Shown here: positions 17,352-25,721 of the stretch, one piece after another
Layout: each line of letters starts with the position of its first letter
Position numbering within the stretch: the stretch's first letter is position 1
Assembly (NCBI GenBank): GCA_047638695.1
Contig: JBLINY010000031.1
Location: 1 to 43,906, forward strand
Direction of reading: 5' to 3'
DNA: 43,906 nucleotides
Origin: JAHECQ01 sp047638695
GTDB taxonomy: Bacteria > Actinomycetota > Acidimicrobiia > Acidimicrobiales > SZUA-35
Translations under genes and position numbers: made by a program
Notes under the pieces: model-generated
Database searches by the model: none
The model's input: only the letters and a program-made list of their open reading frames with translations
Told to the model about the DNA's origin: nothing

Positions 17352-17923
17352 CAGAAGAGCACCGTCAGATTCTTGGAAGACAAGACGTTCTGGTCGAGCA
17401 GCAGGTGACGACGGTGCAGACGCCAGCCGTTGGCTGTCGCCTTCCATGAGTCGGTGCGCCGCCCAACCCATAGGTCGGTCTCTGCCGCCACCCGGTTTCG
17501 GTACACAAGAAAGCGGCAGCCGACTTCGACTGAGCTCGGACCAGTCAGCCCACAATCGGGCTTGCCATCGTCGATCGACAGCACGCGAATGTTGGAGACC
17601 ACATGGCTTACCCGCGACATTGGTTCCTCGGCCCAGTGTTCGCCGGTCTGTAGTTGCTCAACCCGCATGCGAAGTGTGGTCTTCGTGTCGTCGAACCAGC
17701 ACGTCTCGCCGCTACGTGTCATTGACCGCGCCATGTCACTGTGATGGACATTCAGCCGCAAGGGCATCGTGTAGGTGATGTCGTCGTCGAGCAGAGCCAG
17801 CCACTCGTCGAACCGGTGATCATCGAGCAGGTCGGCCTCGTGATGAAGGAGCTCGCAGATCTCGTCCTTCAACAGCAGGCTGGTCAAGCGATCTTCTTGT
17901 GACTTCGTTCGATTCTCACTCAT
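17351..17923 (-). CDS. Aromatic-ring-hydroxylating dioxygenase, beta subunit
   Basis: A 190-residue NTF2/SnoaL-fold small subunit of a Rieske dioxygenase. Typical features are ICELLHHEADLLDDHRFDEWLALLDDDITYTMPLR near the N terminus, RVSHVVSNIRV in the middle and WVGRRTDSW near the end. It stabilises the alpha3-beta3 complex and carries no metal. ATG 17923 is used because the longer upstream frame is not family-like and reads into the divergent spacer; GGGAGC lies about nine bases upstream. Confidence 0.9.
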   Translation of the reverse strand: MSENRTKSQEDRLTSLLLKDEICELLHHEADLLDDHRFDEWLALLDDDITYTMPLRLNVHHSDMARSMTRSGETCWFDDTKTTLRMRVEQLQTGEHWAEEPMSRVSHVVSNIRVLSIDDGKPDCGLTGPSSVEVGCRFLVYRNRVAAETDLWVGRRTDSWKATANGWRLHRRHLLLDQNVLSSKNLTVLF

Positions 17924-17942
17924 GTCATTGGTCGCTCCCGTT

Positions 17943-17981
17943 GGCGAGACACTAGGTCGCGGCTGAGCTGACTGTCTCGCC
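17943..17981. promoter_or_regulatory. Inverted repeat in the Rieske/SRPBCC divergent spacer
   Basis: Perfect 9-bp arms GGCGAGACA (17943-17951) and TGTCTCGCC (17973-17981), 21-bp spacer, between the divergent starts at 17923 and 18009. Centre-to-centre distance is 30 bp, close to three helical turns. A candidate operator for both transcripts. Confidence 0.45.
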
Positions 17982-17995
17982 CACCCCGCGGGTGG
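17981..17995. promoter_or_regulatory. 15-bp palindrome upstream of the SRPBCC gene
   Basis: CCACCC-CGC-GGGTGG, perfect 6-bp arms, 13 bp before the ATG at 18009, abutting the larger inverted repeat. It could be a second operator site or a GC-rich leader hairpin. Confidence 0.35.
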
Positions 17996-18008
17996 CAAGC
18001 TCATCCGC

Positions 18009-18500
18009 ATGAGCGTTCCCGACTCCACCGCTGTCTCTTCCAGTACGGCCTCCCCGAGCACCGTTGGCTTCGAGCAGTCCCTGGCCATCGCCATTGAGGC
18101 TCCTGCGCTGGCGGTGCTCGACTACGTGTCGAATCCGCAGACGTGGCCCCAGTGGATGCCGGCAACTCACGAGATCATCAGCGACGATCGCCCACTTCAG
18201 CAGGACGAGACGTTCTCCGAGCGCTGGGTTACCCGCAAGGGCGAGGTCGGGTTGGCCTGGAGCGTGACGAAGCGGGAAGACCCGACGCTGTGGCAGGCCG
18301 AGTGCGAAACGCCTTTTACCGGCCCCATCGTTGCCTGCTACGAGGTCGAAGTCACCGGTCCGAGCAGCTGTATCTACACCCGCCGCATCATCAACCCGGC
18401 GAGGCCAAAGGCCCCAACCGGCGAGATGATCGAACGGATGGATGCCGAGGCCCGGCTTTGCCTCGACAACATCAAACGAGTGGTCGAGTCGGTCAGCTGA
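18009..18500 (+). CDS. SRPBCC (START/polyketide-cyclase-like) family protein
   Basis: A 163-residue helix-grip-fold protein with a large hydrophobic pocket. After a Ser/Thr-rich tail (1-20) it shows the usual opening IAIEAPALAVLDYVSNPQTWPQWMP, the central FSERWVTRKGEVGLAWSVTK and the long C-terminal helix MIERMDAEARLCLDNIKRVV. Members bind or cyclise hydrophobic ligands. Its divergent, probably co-regulated position next to the Rieske oxygenase operon suggests binding of a related lipid or aromatic compound (inference). Confidence 0.85.
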   Translation: MSVPDSTAVSSSTASPSTVGFEQSLAIAIEAPALAVLDYVSNPQTWPQWMPATHEIISDDRPLQQDETFSERWVTRKGEVGLAWSVTKREDPTLWQAECETPFTGPIVACYEVEVTGPSSCIYTRRIINPARPKAPTGEMIERMDAEARLCLDNIKRVVESVS

Positions 18501-18508
18501 ACGAGACC

Positions 18509-18526
18509 CTGGGCCGTCTGACCCAG
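18509..18526 (+). terminator. Weak hairpin after the SRPBCC gene
   Basis: CTGGG/CCCAG with an 8-base loop, 9 bp after the stop and without a T-run. Possible weak terminator. Confidence 0.2.
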
Positions 18527-18568
18527 CGATCGGAAGATGTTGCTCTAGAGAGTCACCCAACCGGTCCG

Positions 18569-18574
18569 TACGTT
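18569..18574 (+). promoter_or_regulatory. Candidate -10 element for the large secreted protein
   Basis: TACGTT, seven bases before the ATG at 18582. It overlaps a perfect 10-bp palindrome CGTTCGAACG (18571-18580), which could be an operator placed on the start site. Confidence 0.4.
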
Positions 18575-18581
18575 CGAACGG

Positions 18582-20831
18582 ATGGGTCTTCACCGCGCCT
18601 CGCGCTCCCTCGTCACCGCAGGACGCTCCCTCGTCACCGTTGCGCTACTCGTCACGGTTGTCGCGAGCGCGTCGACTCCGGCATCGGCAGAGTTCGACAC
18701 CGCCGACCGTCTGGTCGATCCACGACCGGCAAATAGTTGGGGAGTCGATGGGCTCGATCCCGGCTCCGGCAACTTCCAGTACTACTCGCCAGTGTTCGCT
18801 CTGGAAGAAGTCGGCAATTCGATGATTGTCGGCGGCAAGTTCCTCGAGGTCACCAACGGGGCCGAGACCCACGCCCAGCCTTACCTCGCTGCCTTTGATG
18901 TCGACACCGGCGATTGGCTGCCTGCCTTCGATCCCTCCGTCACCTGGTCGGTCTTCGATCTGGCTTCCGACCCGGCCAACAATCGTCTCGTTGTCGGCGG
19001 CGAGTTCGACTCCGTCGAAGGTGACAGCGCAGCCTCGGGCTTCGCCACCATCAATCCGACAACGGGCAACCTGGATCCAGCCTTCGACGTGACGGTCGCC
19101 GCCTTCGGGGGTGCGCAACCGCGTGTACATGCCCTCGATATCGCCGGTGGCTATCTCTATCTCGGCGGTTACTTCAGCTCGATTACCGGCTCCGATGGCG
19201 TCACCGTGCAGGTGAACCGGCTGGCCCGCGTGTCGTTGGCCACCGGCATCGTCGACGCCAGTTGGACACCGTGGGTGAGCGGCGGATCTGTGTGGGAAAT
19301 CGCCGTCGACCAGACCAACGGTCGGGTGCTCTTCGGCGGCACCTTCACCGTCGTCGACGCCATCTCGACAGCTGCCTTCGCCATGGTTGAGGTCAGCGAC
19401 GGTTCGCTGAGCAGCTACGACACCGGCTTCGGGCTCTACTACTACGGCCAGGGCAACTACAGCTTCGCCAGTGCTATCGAGGTCACCCCGACTCGCTACC
19501 TCATCGGAGGTCAACGCCACCGGTTGCTCGTCACCGACCCTGATCTCAACGTGGTCTCGGTGCACGTCACCAATCAGTACAACGCGGCCAACAACGGCCG
19601 TGGCGGCGACATCCAAGCCATCGAGGTTTCTGGCGATGTCGCCTTCATTGCTTGCCATTGCTGGGGGCAGGTCAACAGAGAAGAAGCCGACAAGACGCCG
19701 ACCGACGAGTACACCGATGTTCGCTCGGCCTATGCCGTCGACATCACCACCGGCGAGCTGCTCGACTGGTTCCAGCCTGACTTCAGCGGAACCGCTGGGC
19801 CATGGGCGCTGGCCGTCGACAAGAACGACTGCCTCTGGCTAGGCACCGACGCCGTGCAATCGGGCCAGAAAGCTGCCCGGGGTGTTGTGACCCTGTGCGA
19901 AGCCGACAATCTGGCCGACCGGCCCGGCGTCACCGCCATGTTGAGCAGCACCAGCGGGGCGGCCTTTGACGCCGCCGCCAATGCCATCGACAACGACTAT
20001 CGCACCAACGACTCGATCGCGACTGGCTTCGCCATCACCTTGCCCGAAGATACGCCGTACCTCGAGATCGACCTTGGTGCTGTCCGATCGGTCGACGACG
20101 TGATGCTGTGGGCCCGCACCGATGCCGAACGACTGGATCTGGCCAACGTGCATATCTGGGCCTCGGCCACCTCGCTCGACACCGACGACTGGACCGAACT
20201 CCGGAACAACCCAGCGGTCACTGAATACGTTCGTCTTGGCAGCCATGGCGGGAAGCGCACCCTCACCATTGGTGTGAATCGTGACGTCCGCTATCTGCGA
20301 ATCGAAGCCGACTTCACCGGTGCCCCCGATGCTTTGCAGCTGGCTGAGGTCGGTGTCACTGGCTCCGATCTGGCGCTCGGCGATCCGATCACGCTGACCA
20401 GCACCTTCAAGACCAAGGAACGGGTGGTGTTGCACTGGGACCCATCCGGCCCGGTCACCGTCTTTCGTGACGATGTCGAGATTGGCACCGATAGCGATGG
20501 CTGGTTCGTCGATCTCGACGTCGAACCCGGCACCACCTACGACTACCGAGTCGACAGCCAGGCCGGACAGACCGCATCCGTGGCGGTCACAACTGACGGC
20601 GGGGGAGTCTCGGCGCCAACTCTCAATTCAACGTTGCAGACCCGAGAACGGATCGTGCTGCATTGGAGTCCCGATGAGCAGGTCGACATCTTCCGTGATG
20701 GCGTGCTCATCGCCAACGACGACGACGGCTGGCACGCCGATATCGGACTGGCCGCTGGTACGAGCTACACCTATCGCATCGAAACGCCCGACGGTCGAAC
20801 TGCCGAGTTCATCGTCGCCACCCTGTCCTAG
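18582..20831 (+). CDS. Secreted beta-propeller-like protein with discoidin-like and repeat domains
   Basis: A 749-residue exported protein. A signal peptide (VTVALLVTVVASASTPASA) is likely cut before EFDTADRL. Residues about 60-440 contain repeated blades such as NSMIVGGKFLEV, NRLVVGGEFDSV, GYLYLGGYFSSI and GRVLFGGTFTVV, typical of delta-60/PQQ-like propeller repeats. Residues about 445-605 resemble an F5/8 type C (discoidin-like) carbohydrate-binding domain, ending in YLRIEADF and LAEVGVTG. Two 70-80-residue repeats follow, each with T-x-E-R-(V/I)-V-L-H-W and F-R-D, fibronectin-like in outline. No LPxTG or C-terminal anchor is visible, so it is probably released or loosely surface-bound. Function unknown; substrate adhesion is plausible. 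Confidence 0.85.
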   Translation: MGLHRASRSLVTAGRSLVTVALLVTVVASASTPASAEFDTADRLVDPRPANSWGVDGLDPGSGNFQYYSPVFALEEVGNSMIVGGKFLEVTNGAETHAQPYLAAFDVDTGDWLPAFDPSVTWSVFDLASDPANNRLVVGGEFDSVEGDSAASGFATINPTTGNLDPAFDVTVAAFGGAQPRVHALDIAGGYLYLGGYFSSITGSDGVTVQVNRLARVSLATGIVDASWTPWVSGGSVWEIAVDQTNGRVLFGGTFTVVDAISTAAFAMVEVSDGSLSSYDTGFGLYYYGQGNYSFASAIEVTPTRYLIGGQRHRLLVTDPDLNVVSVHVTNQYNAANNGRGGDIQAIEVSGDVAFIACHCWGQVNREEADKTPTDEYTDVRSAYAVDITTGELLDWFQPDFSGTAGPWALAVDKNDCLWLGTDAVQSGQKAARGVVTLCEADNLADRPGVTAMLSSTSGAAFDAAANAIDNDYRTNDSIATGFAITLPEDTPYLEIDLGAVRSVDDVMLWARTDAERLDLANVHIWASATSLDTDDWTELRNNPAVTEYVRLGSHGGKRTLTIGVNRDVRYLRIEADFTGAPDALQLAEVGVTGSDLALGDPITLTSTFKTKERVVLHWDPSGPVTVFRDDVEIGTDSDGWFVDLDVEPGTTYDYRVDSQAGQTASVAVTTDGGGVSAPTLNSTLQTRERIVLHWSPDEQVDIFRDGVLIANDDDGWHADIGLAAGTSYTYRIETPDGRTAEFIVATLS

Positions 20832-20873
20832 CTATGTGTTCTTAGCTGTGGAGTCCTAGTTGTGGAGTCCTAG
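20832..20873. repeat. 14-bp tandem repeats after the secreted protein gene
   Basis: Three 14-bp units (20832-20845 degenerate, 20846-20859, 20860-20873) of the form yTGTGGAGTCCTAG immediately downstream of the stop. The rest of the 144-bp spacer shows nothing clear. Confidence 0.6.
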
Positions 20874-20975
20874 CGTTCCGCCGGTCTGAGCCGAAGGCAA
20901 CTTAGGAGCTCGCCTGACCTGCTATCGGGAACCAGAGGAGTCGCCCGACTCGACCAGTTACCCACGCGAATAGGA

Positions 20976-23279
20976 ATGTTGCCCAGCGGGCGAGAAATAC
21001 CTAAGCCTGGGTCGTCCACCTGTCGATGCGAGTGTGTGTCGTCAGGAACCGTAAACGCTGAGCAGCCTTCATCGGAGCTTGCGTCGCGTCTGGTTCAGCT
21101 CTGGCTGAAGTTCGCGCTGGCTCAGACATTCGATGAACTGACGGCGTTGGTCTCAACGCTTGGATCAACGTTGTTTTCGGCGGATTGTGTCGCCCTGAAT
21201 GTCGTCGTATCGGTGGACGCCGCCTTGGGCCGGCCAAACCAACGCGCCGCTGACGAGAGCGTCACGCATGCTCTTCCGTTGTCATCGGGCCAGCGGCGCC
21301 ACGGCGCCCTAGAGATCGTTCACGCCAAAGACGCACCGGCGATCGATGCTGACCTCGTTGTACTGGCCGACCTTGCGGTTGTGCTCGCGAGCCAAATTGA
21401 CCGCATCGAAGCTCGTCTTGCCCTTGAATACGAGGTAACAAGACGCCACTTGGACACTGCTCGGCTGGCACAACTCCATGACCTCGAGTCGAGTCTTTCC
21501 GGTACCGAGACCGTGCTCGAGGTAGTTGAGGTTCTTTCGACGAGGATCACTTCGATTGTGTCCGTGGAGCGAGTGAGCTTTGCCCAACTGGGCCCGAAGC
21601 CAGGCCAATCGACCATCTACGGGATCGTCGGCATGGACGCCGTGGGCTCCGGATCGACGATTCCGACCAACGAGCAGGAGCTGGAAGAGCGGTTCGCTCA
21701 GCAACCCAGTTACTACAACCCCGATCACCGGGAATCGGAGCCTCCTTCAGTTCAGGCCGCCCTTCATGAGATGGGTATCGAATCGTCGATGAACATTGGC
21801 GTCTTTGTTCGTGATTGCTTTGTCGGCACCCTGAACGTTGGGAGTCGCGAGGTCGATGGCTTCAGCCTTGCTGACCAGGCGCTGCTCACGACGCTGTCGT
21901 CGTTCATGGGAAGCACGCTGGAGAGAATCGATTCGCATGCTCAACTCACGTACGAGGCGCGCCACGACTCGCTAACTGGGCTCGTCACACGACAGGTCTT
22001 CGATGGTGTGCTTGACCGAGAGCTCGAGTCGCTGCGGCGGAGCGACGATGTCGGTGCCGTCTGCTTCTTGGACATCGATCGCTTCAAAATGATCAACGAC
22101 ACGGCCGGGCACAAGACAGGCGACTTCGTATTGCAGCGAGCTGCGGCCCGCATCAGCGACTGCCTCGGTCCGAACGATGTCTTGTCCCGCATCGGAGGCG
22201 ATGAGTTCGTCATGCTCCTCGGCGGATGTGATCGGGCCGGCTACCAAGAGGTCTGCGCTCAGGTGGTAGTCACGATCGACGACACTCCGTTCGTCGCTGA
22301 TGGGCGGCTGGTTCGTTGCACGGTCAGTGTTGGACTCGCCTTCATCGGTCAGGAGACCACATCGGCCAATGATGCCGTCGCATCAGCCGATGCTGCGTGT
22401 TATGTCGCAAAGTCTCACGGTGGCAACAGATATAGCGTCGCGTCCGACTTGGACGACGAGCAGACGTCGCGGAAGATGGCCGGACCTCTTCTTGTCATGA
22501 CGCAGAGCGCTATCGAACGGGGCAATCTGCAGATCTATGGCCAGCCCATACGTGCGATCGGGCCGGAAGGAATCTCGGCCACTGAAGTGCTGGTTCGAAT
22601 GATGGACGATCAGGGCCGGATGGTGGCACCTCATCACTTCATTCCGCTTGCCGAGCGCTATGGGTTGATCACCAAACTCGATGCTTGGGTGGTGACCGAA
22701 GCACTTGCACTTGTGTCTGGCGCCGGACGTGTTGAAGCGACAGACGAGGCAACCCGGCTCTTCATCAACCTCTCGGCGACGTCGCTATCGACTGACGGAT
22801 TCGCTGATCGGATCGCAGAAATCGTGACGTCGTCAAAGGTCGCGCCGGAGCGGATTTGCTTCGAGATAACCGAGACCGGAACGATGCAGAACTTCGAGGG
22901 GGCGCTGCGTTTCCTAGAGGTACTCAAGGCCCTTGGGGTCGAGTTCGCTCTCGACGACTTTGGCGTCGGGTTGTCATCCCTAAGCCACCTTCGCCTGCTG
23001 CCGGTCGACTATCTGAAGATCGACGGCTCATTGATCCGCGAGATCGCCACAAACCCTCTTGATTCCACCATGGTTGAATCGATCAAGGCCATGGCCGACG
23101 CCATGGGTGTCAAGACCATCGCGGAACACATCGAGAGTCAGGCCGCGGTTGATGTACTACGTACGCTGGGAGTCCAGAATGCCCAAGGCTTCTTCCTTGG
23201 CCATCCGGCCCCACTCCGCCGCACACTCAACATGAGCGCACACGAGATCAGCCATCACGAGGCTGTCGCTACGATCTGA
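20976..23279 (+). CDS. GAF-GGDEF-EAL cyclic-di-GMP signalling protein
   Basis: Cytosolic bifunctional protein of 767 residues. Residues about 35-145 and 165-315 look like two GAF-type sensor domains. The GGDEF domain (about 325-490) has intact G-G-D-E-F at 407-411 and DIDRFKMIND, so it should make c-di-GMP; no R-x-x-D inhibitory site precedes it. The EAL domain (about 500-760) reads E-V-L at 537-539 instead of E-A-L, but keeps FEITETG, LDDFGVGLSS, YLKIDGSLI and IAEHIES, so phosphodiesterase activity is likely retained. No membrane helices are seen. The start is uncertain: ATG 20976 has AGGA almost abutting it, and GTG 21036 is an alternative. Confidence 0.9.
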   Translation: MLPSGREIPKPGSSTCRCECVSSGTVNAEQPSSELASRLVQLWLKFALAQTFDELTALVSTLGSTLFSADCVALNVVVSVDAALGRPNQRAADESVTHALPLSSGQRRHGALEIVHAKDAPAIDADLVVLADLAVVLASQIDRIEARLALEYEVTRRHLDTARLAQLHDLESSLSGTETVLEVVEVLSTRITSIVSVERVSFAQLGPKPGQSTIYGIVGMDAVGSGSTIPTNEQELEERFAQQPSYYNPDHRESEPPSVQAALHEMGIESSMNIGVFVRDCFVGTLNVGSREVDGFSLADQALLTTLSSFMGSTLERIDSHAQLTYEARHDSLTGLVTRQVFDGVLDRELESLRRSDDVGAVCFLDIDRFKMINDTAGHKTGDFVLQRAAARISDCLGPNDVLSRIGGDEFVMLLGGCDRAGYQEVCAQVVVTIDDTPFVADGRLVRCTVSVGLAFIGQETTSANDAVASADAACYVAKSHGGNRYSVASDLDDEQTSRKMAGPLLVMTQSAIERGNLQIYGQPIRAIGPEGISATEVLVRMMDDQGRMVAPHHFIPLAERYGLITKLDAWVVTEALALVSGAGRVEATDEATRLFINLSATSLSTDGFADRIAEIVTSSKVAPERICFEITETGTMQNFEGALRFLEVLKALGVEFALDDFGVGLSSLSHLRLLPVDYLKIDGSLIREIATNPLDSTMVESIKAMADAMGVKTIAEHIESQAAVDVLRTLGVQNAQGFFLGHPAPLRRTLNMSAHEISHHEAVATI

Positions 23280-23284
23280 CCGGC

Positions 23285-23746
23285 CTACTGGTCGGGTGGT
23301 GGAAATGGCCTTGTCAGAGGCCAGCCGTAGTCGCTGGGCCCGTTGTCGGTGAGGTAGTCGAGCCGCTCGACAGCGTCGCCGAGCGACGGAATCTCGCCAG
23401 CCCGGATCCAATACAACACGTTGATTGGCCGGTTGGGGTTCTGGAACCATTCACTGCGGCGGCGAAGGTAGCTGGCGTGGCCACTCTGGTACATGAAGTG
23501 CTTCAGCGAGTCGAGGTCCGTCCACACCGACAAGTTCGGAGCCCACAGCGGGTCTTCCCTGCCGGGGACATCGACGAAGCTCGATGACTCGCCGTCGTCG
23601 CTGGTTAGGCGCCAAACGAAGCCGGGCGTGGCTTCGGCGATGGCATTGATGGGAGCCAGAGCGGCTGTGAACTCGGCCATCTCTGGCCCATCGAGAGGAG
23701 CGCGGAACAGCCCGAGATTAAGTTGCGCCAACTGGTACGCGGTCAT
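23285..23746 (-). CDS. DUF3291 domain-containing protein
   Basis: A 153-residue dimeric alpha/beta-barrel-type protein of the DUF3291 group. The N-terminal strand is YQLAQLNLGLFRAPLDGPEM, the middle NLSVWTDLDSLKHFMYQSGHASYLRRRSEWF is diagnostic, and VLYWIRAGEIPSLGDAVERLDYL closes the domain. Function unknown; the fold is shared with monooxygenase-like (ABM) proteins. TAGGGT six bases before the ATG marks a leaderless promoter. It converges on the GGDEF-EAL gene with a 5-bp gap. Confidence 0.85.
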   Translation of the reverse strand: MTAYQLAQLNLGLFRAPLDGPEMAEFTAALAPINAIAEATPGFVWRLTSDDGESSSFVDVPGREDPLWAPNLSVWTDLDSLKHFMYQSGHASYLRRRSEWFQNPNRPINVLYWIRAGEIPSLGDAVERLDYLTDNGPSDYGWPLTRPFPPPDQ

Positions 23747-23752
23747 TCCGCG

Positions 23753-23758
23753 ACCCTA
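23753..23758 (-). promoter_or_regulatory. Candidate -10 element for the DUF3291 gene
   Basis: TAGGGT on the minus strand, six bases before the ATG at 23746. It lies only 31 bp past the stop of the GNAT gene. Confidence 0.5.
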
Positions 23759-23788
23759 CAGACGAAGCCAGTGATCTCGTGCCACCGT

Positions 23789-24070
23789 TCAGGCCAGGAG
23801 ATCGTGGAGCTCGGGACGGTCGGCAACATGGCCGCGTGCGTAACCGCAGGTTGGAATGATCTTCAGCCCTCTGCGGCGGATATCGGCCAGGACCTCGTCG
23901 AGGAACGGAGCCGAGATCCCCTGGCCGCGCAGCCGTGGGTCGACCTGCACGTGAGGTATTGCCATGACACCGCCATCGAGTCGGTAGTCGACCCATCCGG
24001 AAAACTCACCGTCGATATGAAGCTCATACCGGCTGGTCTCGGGGTTGTCTGCGATGACCTGTTCTGCCAT
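23789..24070 (-). CDS. Small GNAT-fold N-acetyltransferase (YjdJ-like)
   Basis: A 93-residue acetyltransferase-fold protein. The acetyl-CoA loop is D-P-R-L-R-G-Q-G-I-S, followed by the helix PFLDEVLADIRRRG and the C-terminal IIPTCGYARGHVADRPELHDLL, typical of the short YjdJ/NATD1-like group. Such proteins lack the usual N-terminal part of GNATs; their substrate is unknown. ATG 24070 is chosen because the family starts here and an 18-residue upstream extension is not conserved-looking. It follows the enolase-superfamily gene by 50 bp on the same strand. Confidence 0.82.
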   Translation of the reverse strand: MAEQVIADNPETSRYELHIDGEFSGWVDYRLDGGVMAIPHVQVDPRLRGQGISAPFLDEVLADIRRRGLKIIPTCGYARGHVADRPELHDLLA

Positions 24071-24120
24071 AGAACCAGGATGCCATGGCAGCCGCGTATT
24101 CGGGGAGAGGCCTGACAAAG

Positions 24121-25215
24121 TCAAGACACCGAGCGAGCGGCGACCAGGCTGTCATCCAGGGTGAAGCCAAGACCCGGCCGGGTCGGCACCATGGCTCGGC
24201 CATCAACGTCGAGCTCGATGCGCTCGTTGAACAGATTCACCGACCAGTCCATGTATTCGAGCATCTTGCAGTTAGGTGCTGCCGCGGCCAGGTGCACACC
24301 GATCTCCGGGCTGAGATGGGTCGCGACCGGCAGGGTGGCGACATCGCAGACCGCAGCGGCTTGCATCCAGGCGACGATGCCGCCCACGTGATGGGCATCG
24401 ATCATCACCGTGTCGGCGGCACGCTCGGCCGCGATCCGTCCGAACGGTTCGACGTCGAAGTGGTACTCGCCGTGGGTGATCGGAATCCCAACCTCTCTGA
24501 CCAGGCGGGTGTAGCCCGCGATGTCACGGTGGTCGATTGGATCCTCCAACCAGTTCAGCCGGTAGGGCTCAAGGAGGGGAGCGACCTCTTTGGTGCGGGC
24601 GATGTCCCAACCCTGATTCACATCGACCATGACATCGATGGCGGGCCCGACGGCCTCGCGAACCACGCGAGCCCGCTCGGCTTCATCAGACGCCAAGTTG
24701 TTGGCGCCGATGCGGAATTTCATGGCCCGCCAACCTTGCTCGGCCAGGGCGCCGGCCCCCGTATGGAGCGCATCGAGATCGTAATCGCGCCACAGATGCT
24801 GGCTGGCGTACACCGGCACGGTTTCAACCGAACGGGCACCGAGGAACGCCGCTACCGATACGCCCGCCTGGCGGGCGGCCAGATCGTGGATGGCGATGTC
24901 GATGATGGCCCGGACATAACAGGTGAGGCCCGGGCCCCAATACCCAAGCCGTCGTTTCAGGAGAGAATTGATGCCGATGATGTCAGCCGGATCGAGGCCG
25001 GTGAGCCATTCCGCCACTGCCTCGGTGGCTGCTGATAGAGCAGGGACGAGCGCCTGGTCGAAGGCACAGGCCCATCCGAGGCCTTCATTGCCCTCTGCAT
25101 CGCGAAGACGGAGGATGACGTGTCCCATTTCCGGGATCCCCATGAAGGGACGATCCAACGGCACGCTCACAACGAGCACGTCGTGACTTGTGATCCGGTC
25201 TTGGACTGTGGTCAT
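24121..25215 (-). CDS. Mandelate racemase/muconate lactonizing enzyme family protein
   Basis: Enolase-superfamily enzyme of 364 residues, abstracting the alpha proton of a carboxylate. Mg2+ ligands are Asp198 (VDVNQG), Glu224 (NWLEDP) and Glu250 (THGEYHF). The acid/base site has K166-F-R168 in place of K-x-K, plus His300 (VATHLSPEIG) paired with Asp273 (MIDAHHVGG). These place it in the mandelate racemase subgroup, acting on a sugar acid or related hydroxyacid; the exact substrate is not readable. TAGGTT lies six bases before the ATG. Confidence 0.9.
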   Translation of the reverse strand: MTTVQDRITSHDVLVVSVPLDRPFMGIPEMGHVILRLRDAEGNEGLGWACAFDQALVPALSAATEAVAEWLTGLDPADIIGINSLLKRRLGYWGPGLTCYVRAIIDIAIHDLAARQAGVSVAAFLGARSVETVPVYASQHLWRDYDLDALHTGAGALAEQGWRAMKFRIGANNLASDEAERARVVREAVGPAIDVMVDVNQGWDIARTKEVAPLLEPYRLNWLEDPIDHRDIAGYTRLVREVGIPITHGEYHFDVEPFGRIAAERAADTVMIDAHHVGGIVAWMQAAAVCDVATLPVATHLSPEIGVHLAAAAPNCKMLEYMDWSVNLFNERIELDVDGRAMVPTRPGLGFTLDDSLVAARSVS

Positions 25216-25221
25216 CGCAGG

Positions 25222-25227
25222 AACCTA
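25222..25227 (-). promoter_or_regulatory. Candidate -10 element for the enolase-superfamily gene
   Basis: TAGGTT on the minus strand, six bases before the ATG at 25215, with no ribosome binding site. Confidence 0.5.
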
Positions 25228-25285
25228 GCGGACCGAATTAAAGCAGAAGATTGTGGGCGACGGCGATACCGGCCAGCCTTGGCGC

Positions 25286-25705
25286 CTAGTCCGAGACCGG
25301 CATCCAGTCTGGACGTTCGCCGTTCACCATCTCGACCTGGGCGAAATCGAGAAACGCCTCGAGTCGCCTGATGAGGCCGGCTTCGTTGAAGCGAAAGACG
25401 TGGATCAAGGGCTCGTTGGCCACCGCAGCGGGAAGGCCCATCACAACGGTGCTGTGGACGGCAACAGAGTGACCGCAATGCCAGGTCCGGTGGCGGTCGT
25501 AGTTGATCGACTCGGCTCTCGACCAAACTTCTTCCATCCCAGCCAGGATCTGGTCGAATCCGGTCGGCGGTACCTCGCCGTCGGTTGGTGGGTCTGCGAA
25601 CGCCGCATCCTCGGCCCAAACCGTGCGATACATCTCGTGATCGCGTTGTCGCCAGGCTTCGTAGTAGCGGTCGAGTGTGGCGTCGATGATTGAGCGGTCG
25701 GCCAT
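25286..25705 (-). CDS. SnoaL-like/NTF2-fold protein
   Basis: A 139-residue cone-barrel protein of the NTF2/SnoaL type. It opens with IIDATLDRYYEAWRQRDHEMYRTVWAEDAAFADPP, the usual two helices and first strand, and continues with VFRFNEAGLIRRLEAFLDFAQVE. Members are isomerases, cyclases, hydratases or ligand-binding proteins. Divergent from an SDR with only 28 bp between start codons, so the two are probably co-regulated. Confidence 0.82.
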   Translation of the reverse strand: MADRSIIDATLDRYYEAWRQRDHEMYRTVWAEDAAFADPPTDGEVPPTGFDQILAGMEEVWSRAESINYDRHRTWHCGHSVAVHSTVVMGLPAAVANEPLIHVFRFNEAGLIRRLEAFLDFAQVEMVNGERPDWMPVSD

Positions 25706-25711
25706 CGGCCG

Positions 25712-25717
25712 ATCCTA
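25712..25717 (-). promoter_or_regulatory. Candidate -10 element for the SnoaL-like gene
   Basis: TAGGAT on the minus strand, six bases before the ATG at 25705. It shares the palindrome CTAGATCTAG (25715-25724) with the opposing -10. Confidence 0.5.
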
Positions 25718-25721
25718 GATC

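Noticed and set aside
18645..19658. 337-codon frame antisense to the secreted protein
   Set aside because: No recognisable domain; codon-bias shadow of the plus-strand gene.
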